Source of the DNA: Blautia liquoris
GTDB taxonomy: Bacteria; Bacillota; Clostridia; Lachnospirales; Lachnospiraceae
Direction: 5' to 3'
NCBI RefSeq assembly: GCF_015159595.1
Contig: NZ_CP063304.1
Coordinates: 372,001 to 436,000 of the forward strand
Length of the DNA: 64,000 nucleotides
Below the pieces are notes generated by a model, which made no database searches, was not told the origin of the DNA, and worked only from the letters and a program-made list of their open reading frames with translations. The position numbers were made by a program, and so were the translations under genes. Below are positions 27,760-37,253 of the stretch, in pieces (positions within the stretch are counted from its first letter, which is position 1; the number at the start of each line of letters is the position of its first letter).

Positions 27760-29487
27760 ATGAAGTTTTTATATCGATACGTGAAGCCGTTTGCAGGTAT
27801 CATGCTGGTCGGTCTTTTTATCAAGACGATTGGCACGATGTCTGAACTGGCTTTGCCCTATATTCTAAGTTACATACTTGATGAAATTGTTAAATCAGAC
27901 GGGCGGATCTCGATGATTGTTCTGTGGGGCTGCCTGATGATTTTTTTTGCGTTGCTCGCGCTTGCATGCAATGTTAAAGCCAACCGTATGGCATCGAAAG
28001 TTTCCAGGGACTGCACGGAAAATGTCCGCCATGATCTGTTCTATCGCACGATGACCCTGTCCGGCCACCAGATTGATACCTTTACAATCCCTTCACTTGA
28101 GTCAAGGATTACCACGGACACTTATAATGTTCAGAATTTTATCAACAGAATTCAGCGCCTGGGTGTACGGGCTCCGATTTTGCTCTTCGGTGGGATGATT
28201 GTGACGCTTGTCATGGATTCGTATCTGTCACTTGTCATGTTCGGGGTTCTTCCGGCAATCTTTCTGGTTACACTGTTTGTCTCGAGAATTGGCGTAAGGC
28301 TCTATACGGGAGTACAGAAGGCCGTAGACAACATGATCCGTGTTGTCCGGGAGGATTCTCAGGGAATCCGTGTAATCAAGGCATTATCTAAAGTAAAGAA
28401 AGAACACCAAAGATATGATCAAGTCAACCAGAAATTGGTTCGTGCTGAGAGAAAAGCAGGCCTTGTCATGGGATCGGCAAATCCGATTATGGATTTACTG
28501 ATGAATCTTGGCATCATCTTTGTAGTGCTGCTCGGGGCTTACCGTGTAATGGGACGCCAGACACAGCCGGGAAAGATTGTGGCATTTACACAGTATTTCA
28601 CCATGATTTCGACTGCACTGATCTCTGTTACGCGTATGTTTATGATGTATACAAAGTTCTCTGCGTCCGCGATTCGAATCAAGGAGGTTGTGGATGCGCC
28701 GATGGGGCTGACACCACTTTCCGAAAAGAAATACCCCCCTATAAATGAAGAAGGCTATCTTGTCCTTGACGACGTCTCATTTGCATATCCAAATAGCAAG
28801 GAAACACTTCAGCATATATCATTTTCTCTGCCCCGCAGATCATCACTTGGAATTATTGGTGCCACAGGAAGTGGAAAGACGACGCTGATCAATCTGATTA
28901 TGCGTCTCTACGATGTGGACTCAGGAGCTGTAAGGATCAAAGGGCGCGATATCCGCACAATACCGGAAGAGGAACTTCATCATATCTTTGGCATCGCCAT
29001 GCAGAATGATTTCTTGTATTCAGATACGATTGAAGAAAACATCAGCTTCGGACGAGATCTTCCTCATGAGAGCGTTGTCCGTGCCGCGAAAATAGCACAG
29101 GCGGATGATTTTATCATGTCATTTTCCAAAGGATATACGTATGTATTGAATCAGAAGGCGACAAATCTCTCCGGTGGTCAGAAACAGAGAATTCTGATTG
29201 CCCGGGCACTTGCGGCAGATCCGGATATCCTGATTTTGGACGATTCCTCCTCAGCCTTGGACTACAAGACGGATGCGGCACTTAGACAGGCGATCGCCAG
29301 ACATCACAATGATGCAACACAGATTATAGTTGCGCAGAGAGTCAGCTCGGTTAAGAGCTGTGATCAGATTCTTGTTCTGGAGGAGGGAAAGATTCTGGGA
29401 CTGGGTGATCATGAACATCTGATGAAAACATGTGAGGTATATCGGGAGATCAGTGAATCGCAGATGGGAGGAAATTTTGTTGAGTGA
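27760..29487 (+). CDS. ABC exporter half-transporter, subunit 1 (degenerate Walker B)
   Basis: A 575-residue fusion of a six-helix membrane domain (about 1-320) and an ATPase domain. It has Walker A GATGSGKTT and canonical signature LSGGQKQR, but the Walker B ends LILDDSSSALD, with Asp where the catalytic Glu normally sits. Heterodimeric exporters such as BmrCD or TM287/288 have exactly this split, so this subunit supplies the non-catalytic Walker site. Start at 27760 follows GGAAGG. Substrate is unknown; a drug, lipid or peptide is possible. Confidence 0.92.
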   Translation: MKFLYRYVKPFAGIMLVGLFIKTIGTMSELALPYILSYILDEIVKSDGRISMIVLWGCLMIFFALLALACNVKANRMASKVSRDCTENVRHDLFYRTMTLSGHQIDTFTIPSLESRITTDTYNVQNFINRIQRLGVRAPILLFGGMIVTLVMDSYLSLVMFGVLPAIFLVTLFVSRIGVRLYTGVQKAVDNMIRVVREDSQGIRVIKALSKVKKEHQRYDQVNQKLVRAERKAGLVMGSANPIMDLLMNLGIIFVVLLGAYRVMGRQTQPGKIVAFTQYFTMISTALISVTRMFMMYTKFSASAIRIKEVVDAPMGLTPLSEKKYPPINEEGYLVLDDVSFAYPNSKETLQHISFSLPRRSSLGIIGATGSGKTTLINLIMRLYDVDSGAVRIKGRDIRTIPEEELHHIFGIAMQNDFLYSDTIEENISFGRDLPHESVVRAAKIAQADDFIMSFSKGYTYVLNQKATNLSGGQKQRILIARALAADPDILILDDSSSALDYKTDAALRQAIARHHNDATQIIVAQRVSSVKSCDQILVLEEGKILGLGDHEHLMKTCEVYREISESQMGGNFVE

Positions 29488-31279
29488 GAAAAAACAAGAA
29501 GACGGGGCAAAACAAAAAAAGTCTCATATCTTACAGCGGCTGATCGGATATATGATGGATCAGTGGCCGCTTGTGCTTATGTCTGTCCTTTTGGCTGTTT
29601 CATCAAACTATCTTGCTCTTTTGGGTCCCAGGTTTCTGGGAAATGCGATTGATGCTATCTCGGATGAGAGGGGGGTGCAGATGGATATCGTCATGCAAAG
29701 TTTCTGGCGGATGCTCATCTGCTATGTGCTAGCAGCGATGTTCGCTTATCTGCTGAATTTTTGCATGGTAAATCTGAGCCAGAGAATTACTTACCGAATG
29801 AGAAAACAGCTGTTTGAGAATCTGACAACCCTTCCAATATCTTATTTCGATACACATACGACCGGTGATATCATCAGCCGTATATCTTATGATGTTGATA
29901 CGGTTAATGAAACCTTGTCTTCCGATTTGGTACAAGTGCTCGCCAGTGTATATACGGTCTTTGCAGCACTGTATTTTATGATTAAAATATCAAAACCTCT
30001 GATACTCGTATTTGCCGTTACCGTTCCGATTTCTGTAATCTTTACCAGGGTGAAAGCGAAAAAGATACATCCCCTGTTTCGCAAGCGTTCACGCAAACTC
30101 GGAGAGCTGAACGGTTATGCGGAGGAGATGCTCTCCGGTGCGAAGACAATTGGTGTCTACGACAGAGCAAAAGTAATCACAGACAGATTTGATCAGAGAA
30201 ATAAAGAAGCGGTAGATGCCTATTATGATGCCGAATATTATGGTGCCATGATTGGCCCGACGGTCAATTTTATCAATAACCTGTCCCTTTCGCTGATTAT
30301 GATATTTGGAGGGATTCTTTACCTCTTATCACAGAGTAATACGGTTGCAGCAGGCTCTATCTGGTTTATAACAATCGGCGGGGTCACCCAGTTTGTGATG
30401 TATTCCAGAAGATTCACCGGACCAATCAATGAATTCGCCAATATCATCAGCGAATTCCAGTCGACCTTAACGGCCTCTGAACGAATCTTCCGTATCATCG
30501 ATGAAGAACCTGAGAAGGCAGATAAGCCAGGGGCAAAGGAACTTACAGACGCCGCAGGTGAGGTTGAATTAGATGATGTCAAGTTTGGATATAACCCAGA
30601 CAAAACGATCATTCACGGTCTGTCGATCGATGCAAGACCGGGCCAGACGGTGGCAATTGTGGGCCCTACGGGCGCCGGGAAAACCACCATTATCAATCTT
30701 CTGATGCGGTTTTACGATGTGAATGAGGGAGAGATCTTCGTCGATGGGAATGAAATACGTGATATGACAAGGGACAGCCTGCGTGGTTGTTATACGATGG
30801 TGTTGCAGGATACATGGCTTTTTTATGGAACAATATTGGATAATATCATCTACGGAAATGAAGATGCAACGATGGATGAGGTGATTGCCGCCGCAAAAGC
30901 CGCAAGAATCCACTCTTATATCGAACATCTGCCGGATGGATATCAGACCATATTGTCTGACGATGGTGTCAATATATCAAAGGGTCAGAAACAGCTGATT
31001 ACGATAGCCCGCGCGATGCTGCCAAAAAGCCGAATGTTGATCCTCGACGAGGCAACTTCAAACGTAGACTCACGTACAGAATTTAAGATCCAGGAGGCGA
31101 TGGCTCTTCTGATGAAGAATCGTACCAATTTTGTCGTTGCGCACCGCCTGTCCACAATCAAGAATGCCGACAAGATTCTGGTGATCAAAGATGGAGATGT
31201 CATAGAACAGGGAACTCATGAAAAACTTTTGAAGGAAGATGGGTTTTATGCGAAGTTATATAATAGTCAATATTCATGA
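29480..31279 (+). CDS. ABC exporter half-transporter, subunit 2 (canonical Walker B, altered signature)
   Basis: A 599-residue half-transporter. The TTG at 29480 lies 8 bases after GGGAGG and overlaps the end of subunit 1 by 8 bases; an in-frame ATG at 29432 is deeper in the upstream gene with no site. A membrane domain is followed by an ATPase domain with Walker A GPTGAGKTT, Walker B MLILDEATSNVD with the catalytic Glu, and a changed signature ISKGQKQLI in place of LSGGQ. Paired with subunit 1 this gives one consensus and one degenerate ATP site, the hallmark of heterodimeric exporters. Confidence 0.92.
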   Translation: MSEKKQEDGAKQKKSHILQRLIGYMMDQWPLVLMSVLLAVSSNYLALLGPRFLGNAIDAISDERGVQMDIVMQSFWRMLICYVLAAMFAYLLNFCMVNLSQRITYRMRKQLFENLTTLPISYFDTHTTGDIISRISYDVDTVNETLSSDLVQVLASVYTVFAALYFMIKISKPLILVFAVTVPISVIFTRVKAKKIHPLFRKRSRKLGELNGYAEEMLSGAKTIGVYDRAKVITDRFDQRNKEAVDAYYDAEYYGAMIGPTVNFINNLSLSLIMIFGGILYLLSQSNTVAAGSIWFITIGGVTQFVMYSRRFTGPINEFANIISEFQSTLTASERIFRIIDEEPEKADKPGAKELTDAAGEVELDDVKFGYNPDKTIIHGLSIDARPGQTVAIVGPTGAGKTTIINLLMRFYDVNEGEIFVDGNEIRDMTRDSLRGCYTMVLQDTWLFYGTILDNIIYGNEDATMDEVIAAAKAARIHSYIEHLPDGYQTILSDDGVNISKGQKQLITIARAMLPKSRMLILDEATSNVDSRTEFKIQEAMALLMKNRTNFVVAHRLSTIKNADKILVIKDGDVIEQGTHEKLLKEDGFYAKLYNSQYS

Positions 31280-31297
31280 TACCAGGGTCCCAAGTGC

Positions 31298-31340
31298 GGA
31301 GTAATCCGTGTATCATAGGGGTCAAATTACTTTTGACCCC
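31298..31340. repeat. Short dispersed element with 9-bp hairpin
   Basis: GGAGTAATCCGTGTATCATAGG (21 of its bases resemble 43508-43528) runs into a perfect hairpin GGGGTCAAA / TTTGACCCC at 31318-31340. It lies just after the exporter operon. No T tract follows, so it is not a good terminator. Confidence 0.4.
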
Positions 31341-31345
31341 AACAT

Positions 31346-31552
31346 CTATTCATAAGAGGAATTTACTTCAAGTGATCGAGAATAAAAAAAGAGCCTTTCC
31401 AGGCTCTTGGGATTTTTATATCGGGAGAATAGCTTCCCTGTCATACACACTGCAAGCGGAAACTCCAAATCACTAATTGCGGAGGAAGTGATCGGGAATA
31501 TACAGGTGCATGAACAGTGGAAGTATTCACCCTGCCGTTTCATGCAATGCAT
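31346..31552 (-). other. Short open frame after the cobalamin riboswitch, coding status doubtful
   Basis: A 68-codon frame begins directly after the riboswitch with GGAGCGG upstream of its ATG, as a regulated gene would. It encodes a Cys-containing peptide (FHCSCTC) with no family I recognise. The terminator at 31384-31408 lies inside the frame, before its stop codon, so a full protein would require readthrough. It may be a decayed gene, a leader peptide or chance. Confidence 0.25.
31384..31408 (-). terminator. Intrinsic terminator of the riboswitch transcript
   Basis: On the minus strand AAGAGCCT pairs with AGGCTCTT around GGAA, followed by a run of seven T. On the plus strand the tail is weaker (GGGATTTTTA), but it may also stop readthrough from the exporter operon. 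Confidence 0.8.
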
Positions 31553-31564
31553 AAATTCCGCTCC

Positions 31565-31835
31565 AAGGTCCCGTTAGGATTAAACGTCCCTAATCGGGTA
31601 TTCCATATCGAATGGATAGATGGAAAACTTTGCTCGGAAGCTTCAACCTTTGACAGACTGAGCAGGTTTCCTGGCTTACAGATCAACGCCTGACGCTCCT
31701 TCTCATACAAAAGTACAATGGATTCTGCGCCCTGCTTTCTGCTTACAGTGACCGGATCGCTTGGGATTTACACCCAGATTCCCTTTTCACCACTACATCG
31801 TGATGCACTCAGAATGCTGATATGAAATTTATACA
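31565..31835 (-). ncRNA. Cobalamin (B12) riboswitch
   Basis: The minus strand carries the conserved core: GGGAATCTGGGTGTAAATCC, then CGATCCGGTCACTGTAAGC, then the B12 box AGCCAGGAAACCTGC (plus-strand positions 31662-31676), and finally a 9-pair stem with a bulge at 31570-31598 that fits the kissing-loop hairpin. Cobalamin riboswitches bind adenosyl- or methylcobalamin and usually repress transport or biosynthesis genes. No such gene follows here: about 160 nt later the transcript meets an intrinsic terminator, and then the convergent exporter operon. It therefore seems to make an RNA of about 455 nt. Confidence 0.88.
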
Positions 31836-31842
31836 TAAACAT

Positions 31843-31871
31843 ATCATAGCACTACGAGTGAAATGTGTCAA
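31843..31871 (-). promoter_or_regulatory. Sigma-A promoter of the cobalamin riboswitch
   Basis: Read on the minus strand: TTGACA, 17 bases, TATGAT, with an expected start near 31836. It diverges from the valS promoter about 60 bases away. Confidence 0.82.
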
Positions 31872-31929
31872 GAAAGTTTAGAGAATGCAGAATGTTTCTG
31901 TTAAAATAGTGAAGGACCGAAAGAACTCT

Positions 31930-31958
31930 TGACAAATAAAAAAAAGTCTTCTATGATA
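31930..31958 (+). promoter_or_regulatory. Sigma-A promoter of the valS T-box transcript
   Basis: TTGACA, 17 bases, TATGAT, just upstream of the T-box stem I. Confidence 0.85.
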
Positions 31959-31964
31959 AACAAA

Positions 31965-32275
31965 TATAAAAGTGTTGAGAAAGAGGAGTACGCAGTACCT
32001 GCCGCCTAAGAGAGGATGATTCGCCGGCTGTAAGATCGTCCGGAGGGCAAGCTGCGGAAGGTAGCTTTTGAACTGAGATGCCAAAGACAGGCGAATTGTA
32101 AAGCCTGATTGTGTAGGCATTTCCGGTTGTCCCCGTTAATAGACAATAATGAGAGATAAACAAAGGTGGTACCGCGGAGTTTTCCGCCCTTTTGGTGTAA
32201 GACCGCGGTCATGACCTGTTACAGTAATGAGTGGGAACAAGATTGCGCGTCTGGCACATATTTTGTTCCCATTTG
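31965..32275 (+). ncRNA. T-box riboswitch leader of valS
   Basis: The leader contains AAGGTGGTACCGCGG at 32163-32177, the diagnostic T-box sequence that pairs with the 3' end of uncharged tRNA. Upstream is a stem I region with AGAGAGGATGA near 32011. A GTA at 32061-32063 (Val codon) is a candidate specifier. Downstream, TGGGAACAA / TTGTTCCCA (32232-32271) and the CCGCGG pairs form alternative helices able to end transcription. When tRNA-Val is uncharged the antiterminator forms and valS is made. The specifier assignment is tentative. Confidence 0.88.
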
Positions 32276-32298
32276 ACGTTATTGTAAAGGAGAAAGAG

Positions 32299-34947
32299 AT
32301 GAGTAAAGAGCTTGCCAAGACCTATGATCCAAAAGGTCTCGAAGACAGATTATATCAAAAATGGATGGATAAGGGGTATTTTCATGCAAAGGTAAACCCA
32401 GATAAGAAACCGTTTACCATCGTGATGCCTCCGCCGAATGTGACCGGCCAGCTGCATATGGGTCATGCACTGGATAATACCATGCAGGATATCATTGCGC
32501 GCTTTAAAAGAATGCAAGGATATGAGACTTTGTGGCAGCCGGGCACTGATCATGCTGCAATCGCCACAGAAGTCAAGGTGACGAACATGCTGCGCGATAA
32601 AGGCATCGACAAAGAGGAAATCGGCCGCGATGAATTTCTGAAATACTGCTGGGAGTGGAAAGAAAAGTATGGAGACCGTATCGTGGAACAGCTCAAGAAG
32701 CTGGGATCTTCTGCAGATTGGGAGAGAGAACGCTTCACTATGGACGAAGGCTGTTCCAAGGCTGTCGAGGAAGTTTTTGTAAGACTGTATGAAAAGGGCT
32801 ACATCTATAAAGGTTCAAGAATCATCAATTGGTGTCCGGTCTGTCAGACGTCACTTTCGGATGCTGAGGTAGAACATGAAGATCAAAATGGACATTTCTG
32901 GCATATTCATTACCCGATTGTGGGAGAAGAAGGCCGTTTTGTGGAGATTGCGACCACCCGTCCGGAGACGATGTTGGGGGATACTGCCGTTGCAGTGAAT
33001 CCAACCGATGAGAGATACCAGGATCTGATCGGGAAAATGCTGAAACTGCCGCTTACTGACCGTGAGATTCCGGTTGTGAAAGATGAGTATGTTGATAAAG
33101 AGTTTGGAACAGGCTGCGTAAAGATTACACCGGCTCATGATCCCAATGATTTCGAAGTCGGAAAACGTCACAATCTGGAAGAAATCAATATCTTAAATGA
33201 TGACGGAACAATGAATGAGCGTTGTGGAAAATACGCCGGGATGGACCGCTACGAGGCCAGAAAGGCAATGATCGAGGATCTGAAAAAGGAAGGACTTCTC
33301 GTGAAGACGGTGGAGCATGTACACGCGGTTGGAACACATGACCGCTGTCATACAACTGTGGAGCCGATGGTGAAACCTCAGTGGTTCGTAAAGATGGATG
33401 AGATGGCAAAAGCGGCGAAAGATGCCTTGAATAACGGAGAACTTAACTTTGTTCCGGAACGTTTCGACAAGACATATCTGAACTGGCTTGATAACATTCA
33501 TGACTGGTGTATCTCCAGACAACTCTGGTGGGGCCATCGGATTCCTGCATATTACTGTGATGACTGTGGTGAAGTAGTCGTGAAGAAGGACGGGGCGCCG
33601 GACGCTTGTGAAAATTGTGGATGTACACATTTCACTCAGGATCCGGACACCCTGGATACGTGGTTCAGCTCAGCACTGTGGCCGTTTTCAACACTTGGAT
33701 GGCCGGACAAGACACCAGAACTTGAATATTTCTATCCCACGAATGTCTTGATTACGGGTTATGATATTATCTTTTTCTGGGTGATCCGCATGGTGTTTTC
33801 CGGAATTGAACAGACTGGACAGGTGCCGTTCGACCATGTTCTGATGCATGGACTGGTTCGCGATTCCGAGGGGAGAAAGATGAGCAAATCTCTCGGAAAT
33901 GGCATTGACCCACTTGAGGTGATTGACAAGTATGGTGCCGATGCTCTTCGCATGACGCTGATTACAGGAAATGCACCGGGAAATGACATGCGTTTCTACT
34001 GGGAGCGTGTAGAAGTAAACCGCAATTTTGCGAATAAAGTATGGAATGCTTCCAGATTTATCATGATGAATCTCGAAAAAGCTGAATTGCCCGATACAAT
34101 CAGGAACAGCGAGCTGACAAGTGCCGACAAGTGGATCTTAAGTAAAGTAAATACACTGACCCGGGAAGTGACAGATAATCTTGAGAAGTTTGAGCTTGGA
34201 GTTGCGGTGCAAAAAGTTTATGATTTCATATGGGAAGAGTTTTGCGATTGGTATATCGAGATGGTGAAACCGCGTCTTTACAGCGAAAACGATACATCAA
34301 AGGCGGCTGCACTTTGGACATTAAAGACCGTTCTTTGCGATGCACTGAAACTGCTTCATCCTTATATGCCTTTTATTACAGAGGAGATTTACTGTACTCT
34401 AAATCCAGGGGAGGAATCCATTATGACTTCATCATGGCCGAAGTACAAGGATGAATGGAATTACCGGGATGATGAGGAAGCTGTTGAAATTATCAAGGAG
34501 GCAGTTCGCCAGATTCGCACGGTGAGGAGCGAGATGAATGTTCCCCCGAGCAAAAAGGCATCGGTATATGTTGTATCTGAGAACGAGAAGATTCGCGATG
34601 TCTTTATGAACGGTAAGATCTTCTTTACTTCCCTAGGCGGAGCCAGTGAGGTGTTAGTACGTGAGAACAGAGATGGTATCGCGGATGATGCACTCTCCGC
34701 CGTGATTCCGAATGCGACAATCTATATTCCTTTCGCAGAGCTCGTAGATATTGAAAAAGAGATCGAACGTTTGAGAAAAGAAGAGCAGCGTCTTAAAAAA
34801 GAGATTGCACGTTCACATGGCATGCTTGGCAATGAAAAGTTTCTGAACAGAGCACCTGAAGCTAAAGTTCAGGAAGAAAGAGATAAACTGGAGAATTATC
34901 GGCAAATGATGGATCAAGTGAAGGAACGGCTGGCACAGCTATCCTGA
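32299..34947 (+). CDS. valS: Valyl-tRNA synthetase
   Basis: An 882-residue class Ia synthetase that charges tRNA-Val with editing of threonine. The ATG at 32299 follows AAAGGAGAAAG; a longer frame back to 32227 falls in the T-box terminator region and is rejected. Signatures: [15 protein letters not shown] (HIGH-type), the editing CP1 domain with [17 protein letters not shown], a zinc-ribbon-like CDDCGEV / CENCGC pair, the KMSKSLGN loop, the anticodon domain and a C-terminal coiled coil (about 815-880). Expression is controlled by the T-box leader. Confidence 0.97.
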   Translation: MSKELAKTYDPKGLEDRLYQKWMDKGYFHAKVNPDKKPFTIVMPPPNVTGQLHMGHALDNTMQDIIARFKRMQGYETLWQPGTDHAAIATEVKVTNMLRDKGIDKEEIGRDEFLKYCWEWKEKYGDRIVEQLKKLGSSADWERERFTMDEGCSKAVEEVFVRLYEKGYIYKGSRIINWCPVCQTSLSDAEVEHEDQNGHFWHIHYPIVGEEGRFVEIATTRPETMLGDTAVAVNPTDERYQDLIGKMLKLPLTDREIPVVKDEYVDKEFGTGCVKITPAHDPNDFEVGKRHNLEEINILNDDGTMNERCGKYAGMDRYEARKAMIEDLKKEGLLVKTVEHVHAVGTHDRCHTTVEPMVKPQWFVKMDEMAKAAKDALNNGELNFVPERFDKTYLNWLDNIHDWCISRQLWWGHRIPAYYCDDCGEVVVKKDGAPDACENCGCTHFTQDPDTLDTWFSSALWPFSTLGWPDKTPELEYFYPTNVLITGYDIIFFWVIRMVFSGIEQTGQVPFDHVLMHGLVRDSEGRKMSKSLGNGIDPLEVIDKYGADALRMTLITGNAPGNDMRFYWERVEVNRNFANKVWNASRFIMMNLEKAELPDTIRNSELTSADKWILSKVNTLTREVTDNLEKFELGVAVQKVYDFIWEEFCDWYIEMVKPRLYSENDTSKAAALWTLKTVLCDALKLLHPYMPFITEEIYCTLNPGEESIMTSSWPKYKDEWNYRDDEEAVEIIKEAVRQIRTVRSEMNVPPSKKASVYVVSENEKIRDVFMNGKIFFTSLGGASEVLVRENRDGIADDALSAVIPNATIYIPFAELVDIEKEIERLRKEEQRLKKEIARSHGMLGNEKFLNRAPEAKVQEERDKLENYRQMMDQVKERLAQLS

Positions 34948-34973
34948 AAGAATGATCCTGTGAGGAGATTAGA

Positions 34974-37109
34974 ATGAAGTTACTGAAAAAAATTAACTGG
35001 CAGAAGATAAGTATATTCTGTAATAGGGTTTCCATAATTTTACAGGCTCTGGCCTGCTGCCTGCTTTATTTTGTGATAGAAGCGATTTCCCGCCATTCCT
35101 TTGTACAGGCCTGGGATTTTATGACGAGCCGTCCATGGGTATTTTTGTATAATTCATTTTTGATTTTTACTACTTCGATTATTGTATATCTGTTTCGAAG
35201 AAGAACGCTAGTTCGAGTGACGATAGGAGCATTGTGGCTGCTTCTCGGTATCGTGAATGGTGTGATTTTAGCCAATCGTGTTACTCCGTTTACCGGCCCG
35301 GATTTGAAACTTTTAAGTGATGCCACAAAGATCGTGAATAACTATCTATCGCCTGCTCTATTGGTTGTTGTTATCATATTATTGATTATCGGAGTGTTTC
35401 TCCTGATATGGCTTGGAATCAAAGGACCAAAATTCAAAGGAAAAATCCACTGGCCGGTCAATATCGCACTGGTCGTTGTAACGGCACTTCTCTTTGTGGG
35501 GACTACGAAACTTGCGCTTGAAAAGCGAGTTCTTTCCAACTATTTTGGTAATATCGCATTTGCCTATCAGGATTATGGCTTTCCGTATTGCCTTGGAGTG
35601 ACCATCTTTGATACTGGAATTTCTGAGCCAAATGGTTATTCCGAAGAACTGATGGACAATATCATAAAAAGTGAAGGTGATCATCCGGATACACAGATGG
35701 AACAACAGCCCAATATCGTCTTTTTGCAGCTGGAATCCTTCTTTGATCCGGAACAAGTCAATTTCCTGAATCTCTCGGAGGATCCGATTCCTATTTTCAG
35801 ACAGCTGATGAAAGACTATTCCTCAGGTTATTTCCGTGTGCCTGCTGTCGGAGCGGGAACGGCGAATACAGAATTTGAAGCGATCACGGGGATGAGCCTT
35901 CATTATTTCGGACCGGGCGAATATCCCTATAAGACGATTTTAAAACAAAGCACTTGTGAAAGCGCTCCGTTCGTGTTAAAAAATCTTGGGTACTCGACAC
36001 ATGCAATTCATAACAATGAGGCGAACTTCTATGCCAGAAAGTCGATATTTCCGATGCTAGGATTTGATTCCTTTACCTCCGAGGAGTATATGCCGGATAT
36101 CTCAGATACGAATGAGAATGGTTGGGTGAAGGATCATATTTTGACGGATGAAATTGTAAAGGCCATGGATGCAACCGATGGGCCGGATTACGTATACACG
36201 ATCTCTGTACAGGGGCACGGCGATTATCCGACGGAGCCGATACTTAGCAATCCGGAAATTACAGTTACCGGTGCGGAGAACAAAGAAAAGAATAACTATT
36301 CCTGGGAATATTATGTCAATCAAATTCATGAGATGGATAATTTTATAAAAGAATTGACAGATACACTGTCGAAATACCCGGAACCGGTAGTGCTTGTGAT
36401 GTACGGCGATCATCTGCCGACGATGGGACTTGAGACTAAGGATATGGAGAATCGTTATCTCTTCCAGACAGAATACGTGATGTGGGATAATTTTGGATTA
36501 AAGAAGCAAGACAAGAATCTGTCCTCCTACCAGGTAGCAGCGGAGGTATTTAACCGCATTGGAATCCATGACGGAACAGTTTTAGGATTTCATCAGACAC
36601 GCAGGAATACAAAAAATTACCAGGTGGATCTGGAAGCACTACAGTATGATCTGCTTTACGGAAAAAAGTACGCTTATGGCGGAAAGAGTCCATATAAGAA
36701 GAACCCTATGACACTTGGTGTACTTCCGATTACGATTGACAAAGTGGAGAAAATCTCAGATGACACGTATTCGATTACGGGTGAGAACTTTACGGCGTCG
36801 AGCAGGTTAGAGATCAATGATAAGATGCTCGAAGATACACGCCCTGTCAGTAACACTCAGTTCTTGATTAAAGATCTGGACCTGAAAAATGGCGACAAAG
36901 TTGATATTGCGCAGCAGAGTAACTCTTCGACGAGAAGAGTACTGTCTCGAAGTGCAGCTGTCATATATCAGGCTCCAGATGCCGAAAACGATATGACGCT
37001 TCCTTCCAAGACGCCGCAGGCGACTGGGACTGGGGATCCGGATCCGTCAAAAGAGGCACACGACACTTCCGAAGAACCCGCAGACGAGACAAAAATGGAA
37101 GATAATTGA
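34974..37109 (+). CDS. LtaS-like sulfatase-fold membrane enzyme
   Basis: A 711-residue protein with about five N-terminal membrane helices (up to about residue 190) and an extracellular alkaline-phosphatase/sulfatase domain. The predicted nucleophile Thr296 lies in AGTANTEFE, matching the T-S-D-S-E-F region of lipoteichoic acid synthase, and MYGDHLPTMG supplies metal ligands. A C-terminal extension (about 575-711), ending in an acidic Pro/Thr-rich tail, is not part of standard LtaS. It probably transfers glycerol-phosphate or another phospho-group to a cell envelope polymer. It follows valS by 26 bases. Confidence 0.86.
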   Translation: MKLLKKINWQKISIFCNRVSIILQALACCLLYFVIEAISRHSFVQAWDFMTSRPWVFLYNSFLIFTTSIIVYLFRRRTLVRVTIGALWLLLGIVNGVILANRVTPFTGPDLKLLSDATKIVNNYLSPALLVVVIILLIIGVFLLIWLGIKGPKFKGKIHWPVNIALVVVTALLFVGTTKLALEKRVLSNYFGNIAFAYQDYGFPYCLGVTIFDTGISEPNGYSEELMDNIIKSEGDHPDTQMEQQPNIVFLQLESFFDPEQVNFLNLSEDPIPIFRQLMKDYSSGYFRVPAVGAGTANTEFEAITGMSLHYFGPGEYPYKTILKQSTCESAPFVLKNLGYSTHAIHNNEANFYARKSIFPMLGFDSFTSEEYMPDISDTNENGWVKDHILTDEIVKAMDATDGPDYVYTISVQGHGDYPTEPILSNPEITVTGAENKEKNNYSWEYYVNQIHEMDNFIKELTDTLSKYPEPVVLVMYGDHLPTMGLETKDMENRYLFQTEYVMWDNFGLKKQDKNLSSYQVAAEVFNRIGIHDGTVLGFHQTRRNTKNYQVDLEALQYDLLYGKKYAYGGKSPYKKNPMTLGVLPITIDKVEKISDDTYSITGENFTASSRLEINDKMLEDTRPVSNTQFLIKDLDLKNGDKVDIAQQSNSSTRRVLSRSAAVIYQAPDAENDMTLPSKTPQATGTGDPDPSKEAHDTSEEPADETKMEDN

Positions 37110-37206
37110 AAAAACCTTAAAAAATGACACAAACCAGAAAAGTGTCGAAGAAAAACTCTAAAAAACTATAGACATATTCCATCACTAGAAGTATCATAAT
37201 GAACAG

Positions 37207-37227
37207 GGGCCGCACTTTAAGCGGCCC
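37207..37227 (+). terminator. GC hairpin between the LtaS-like gene and folC
   Basis: GGGCCGC pairs with GCGGCCC around a 7-base loop. No T tract follows, so it may be a mRNA boundary or leader structure instead of a true terminator. Confidence 0.4.
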
Positions 37228-37253
37228 AACTATGAATAAAGTGGTGGAATATT

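Noticed and set aside
31384-31408. Terminator assigned only to the plus-strand exporter operon
   Set aside because: The uninterrupted T tract is on the minus strand, so it serves the riboswitch transcript better; plus-strand use is secondary.
31906-32318. Several 60-80 codon minus-strand frames over the valS leader
   Set aside because: They overlap the T-box RNA, and their apparent openness follows from the structured RNA sequence.
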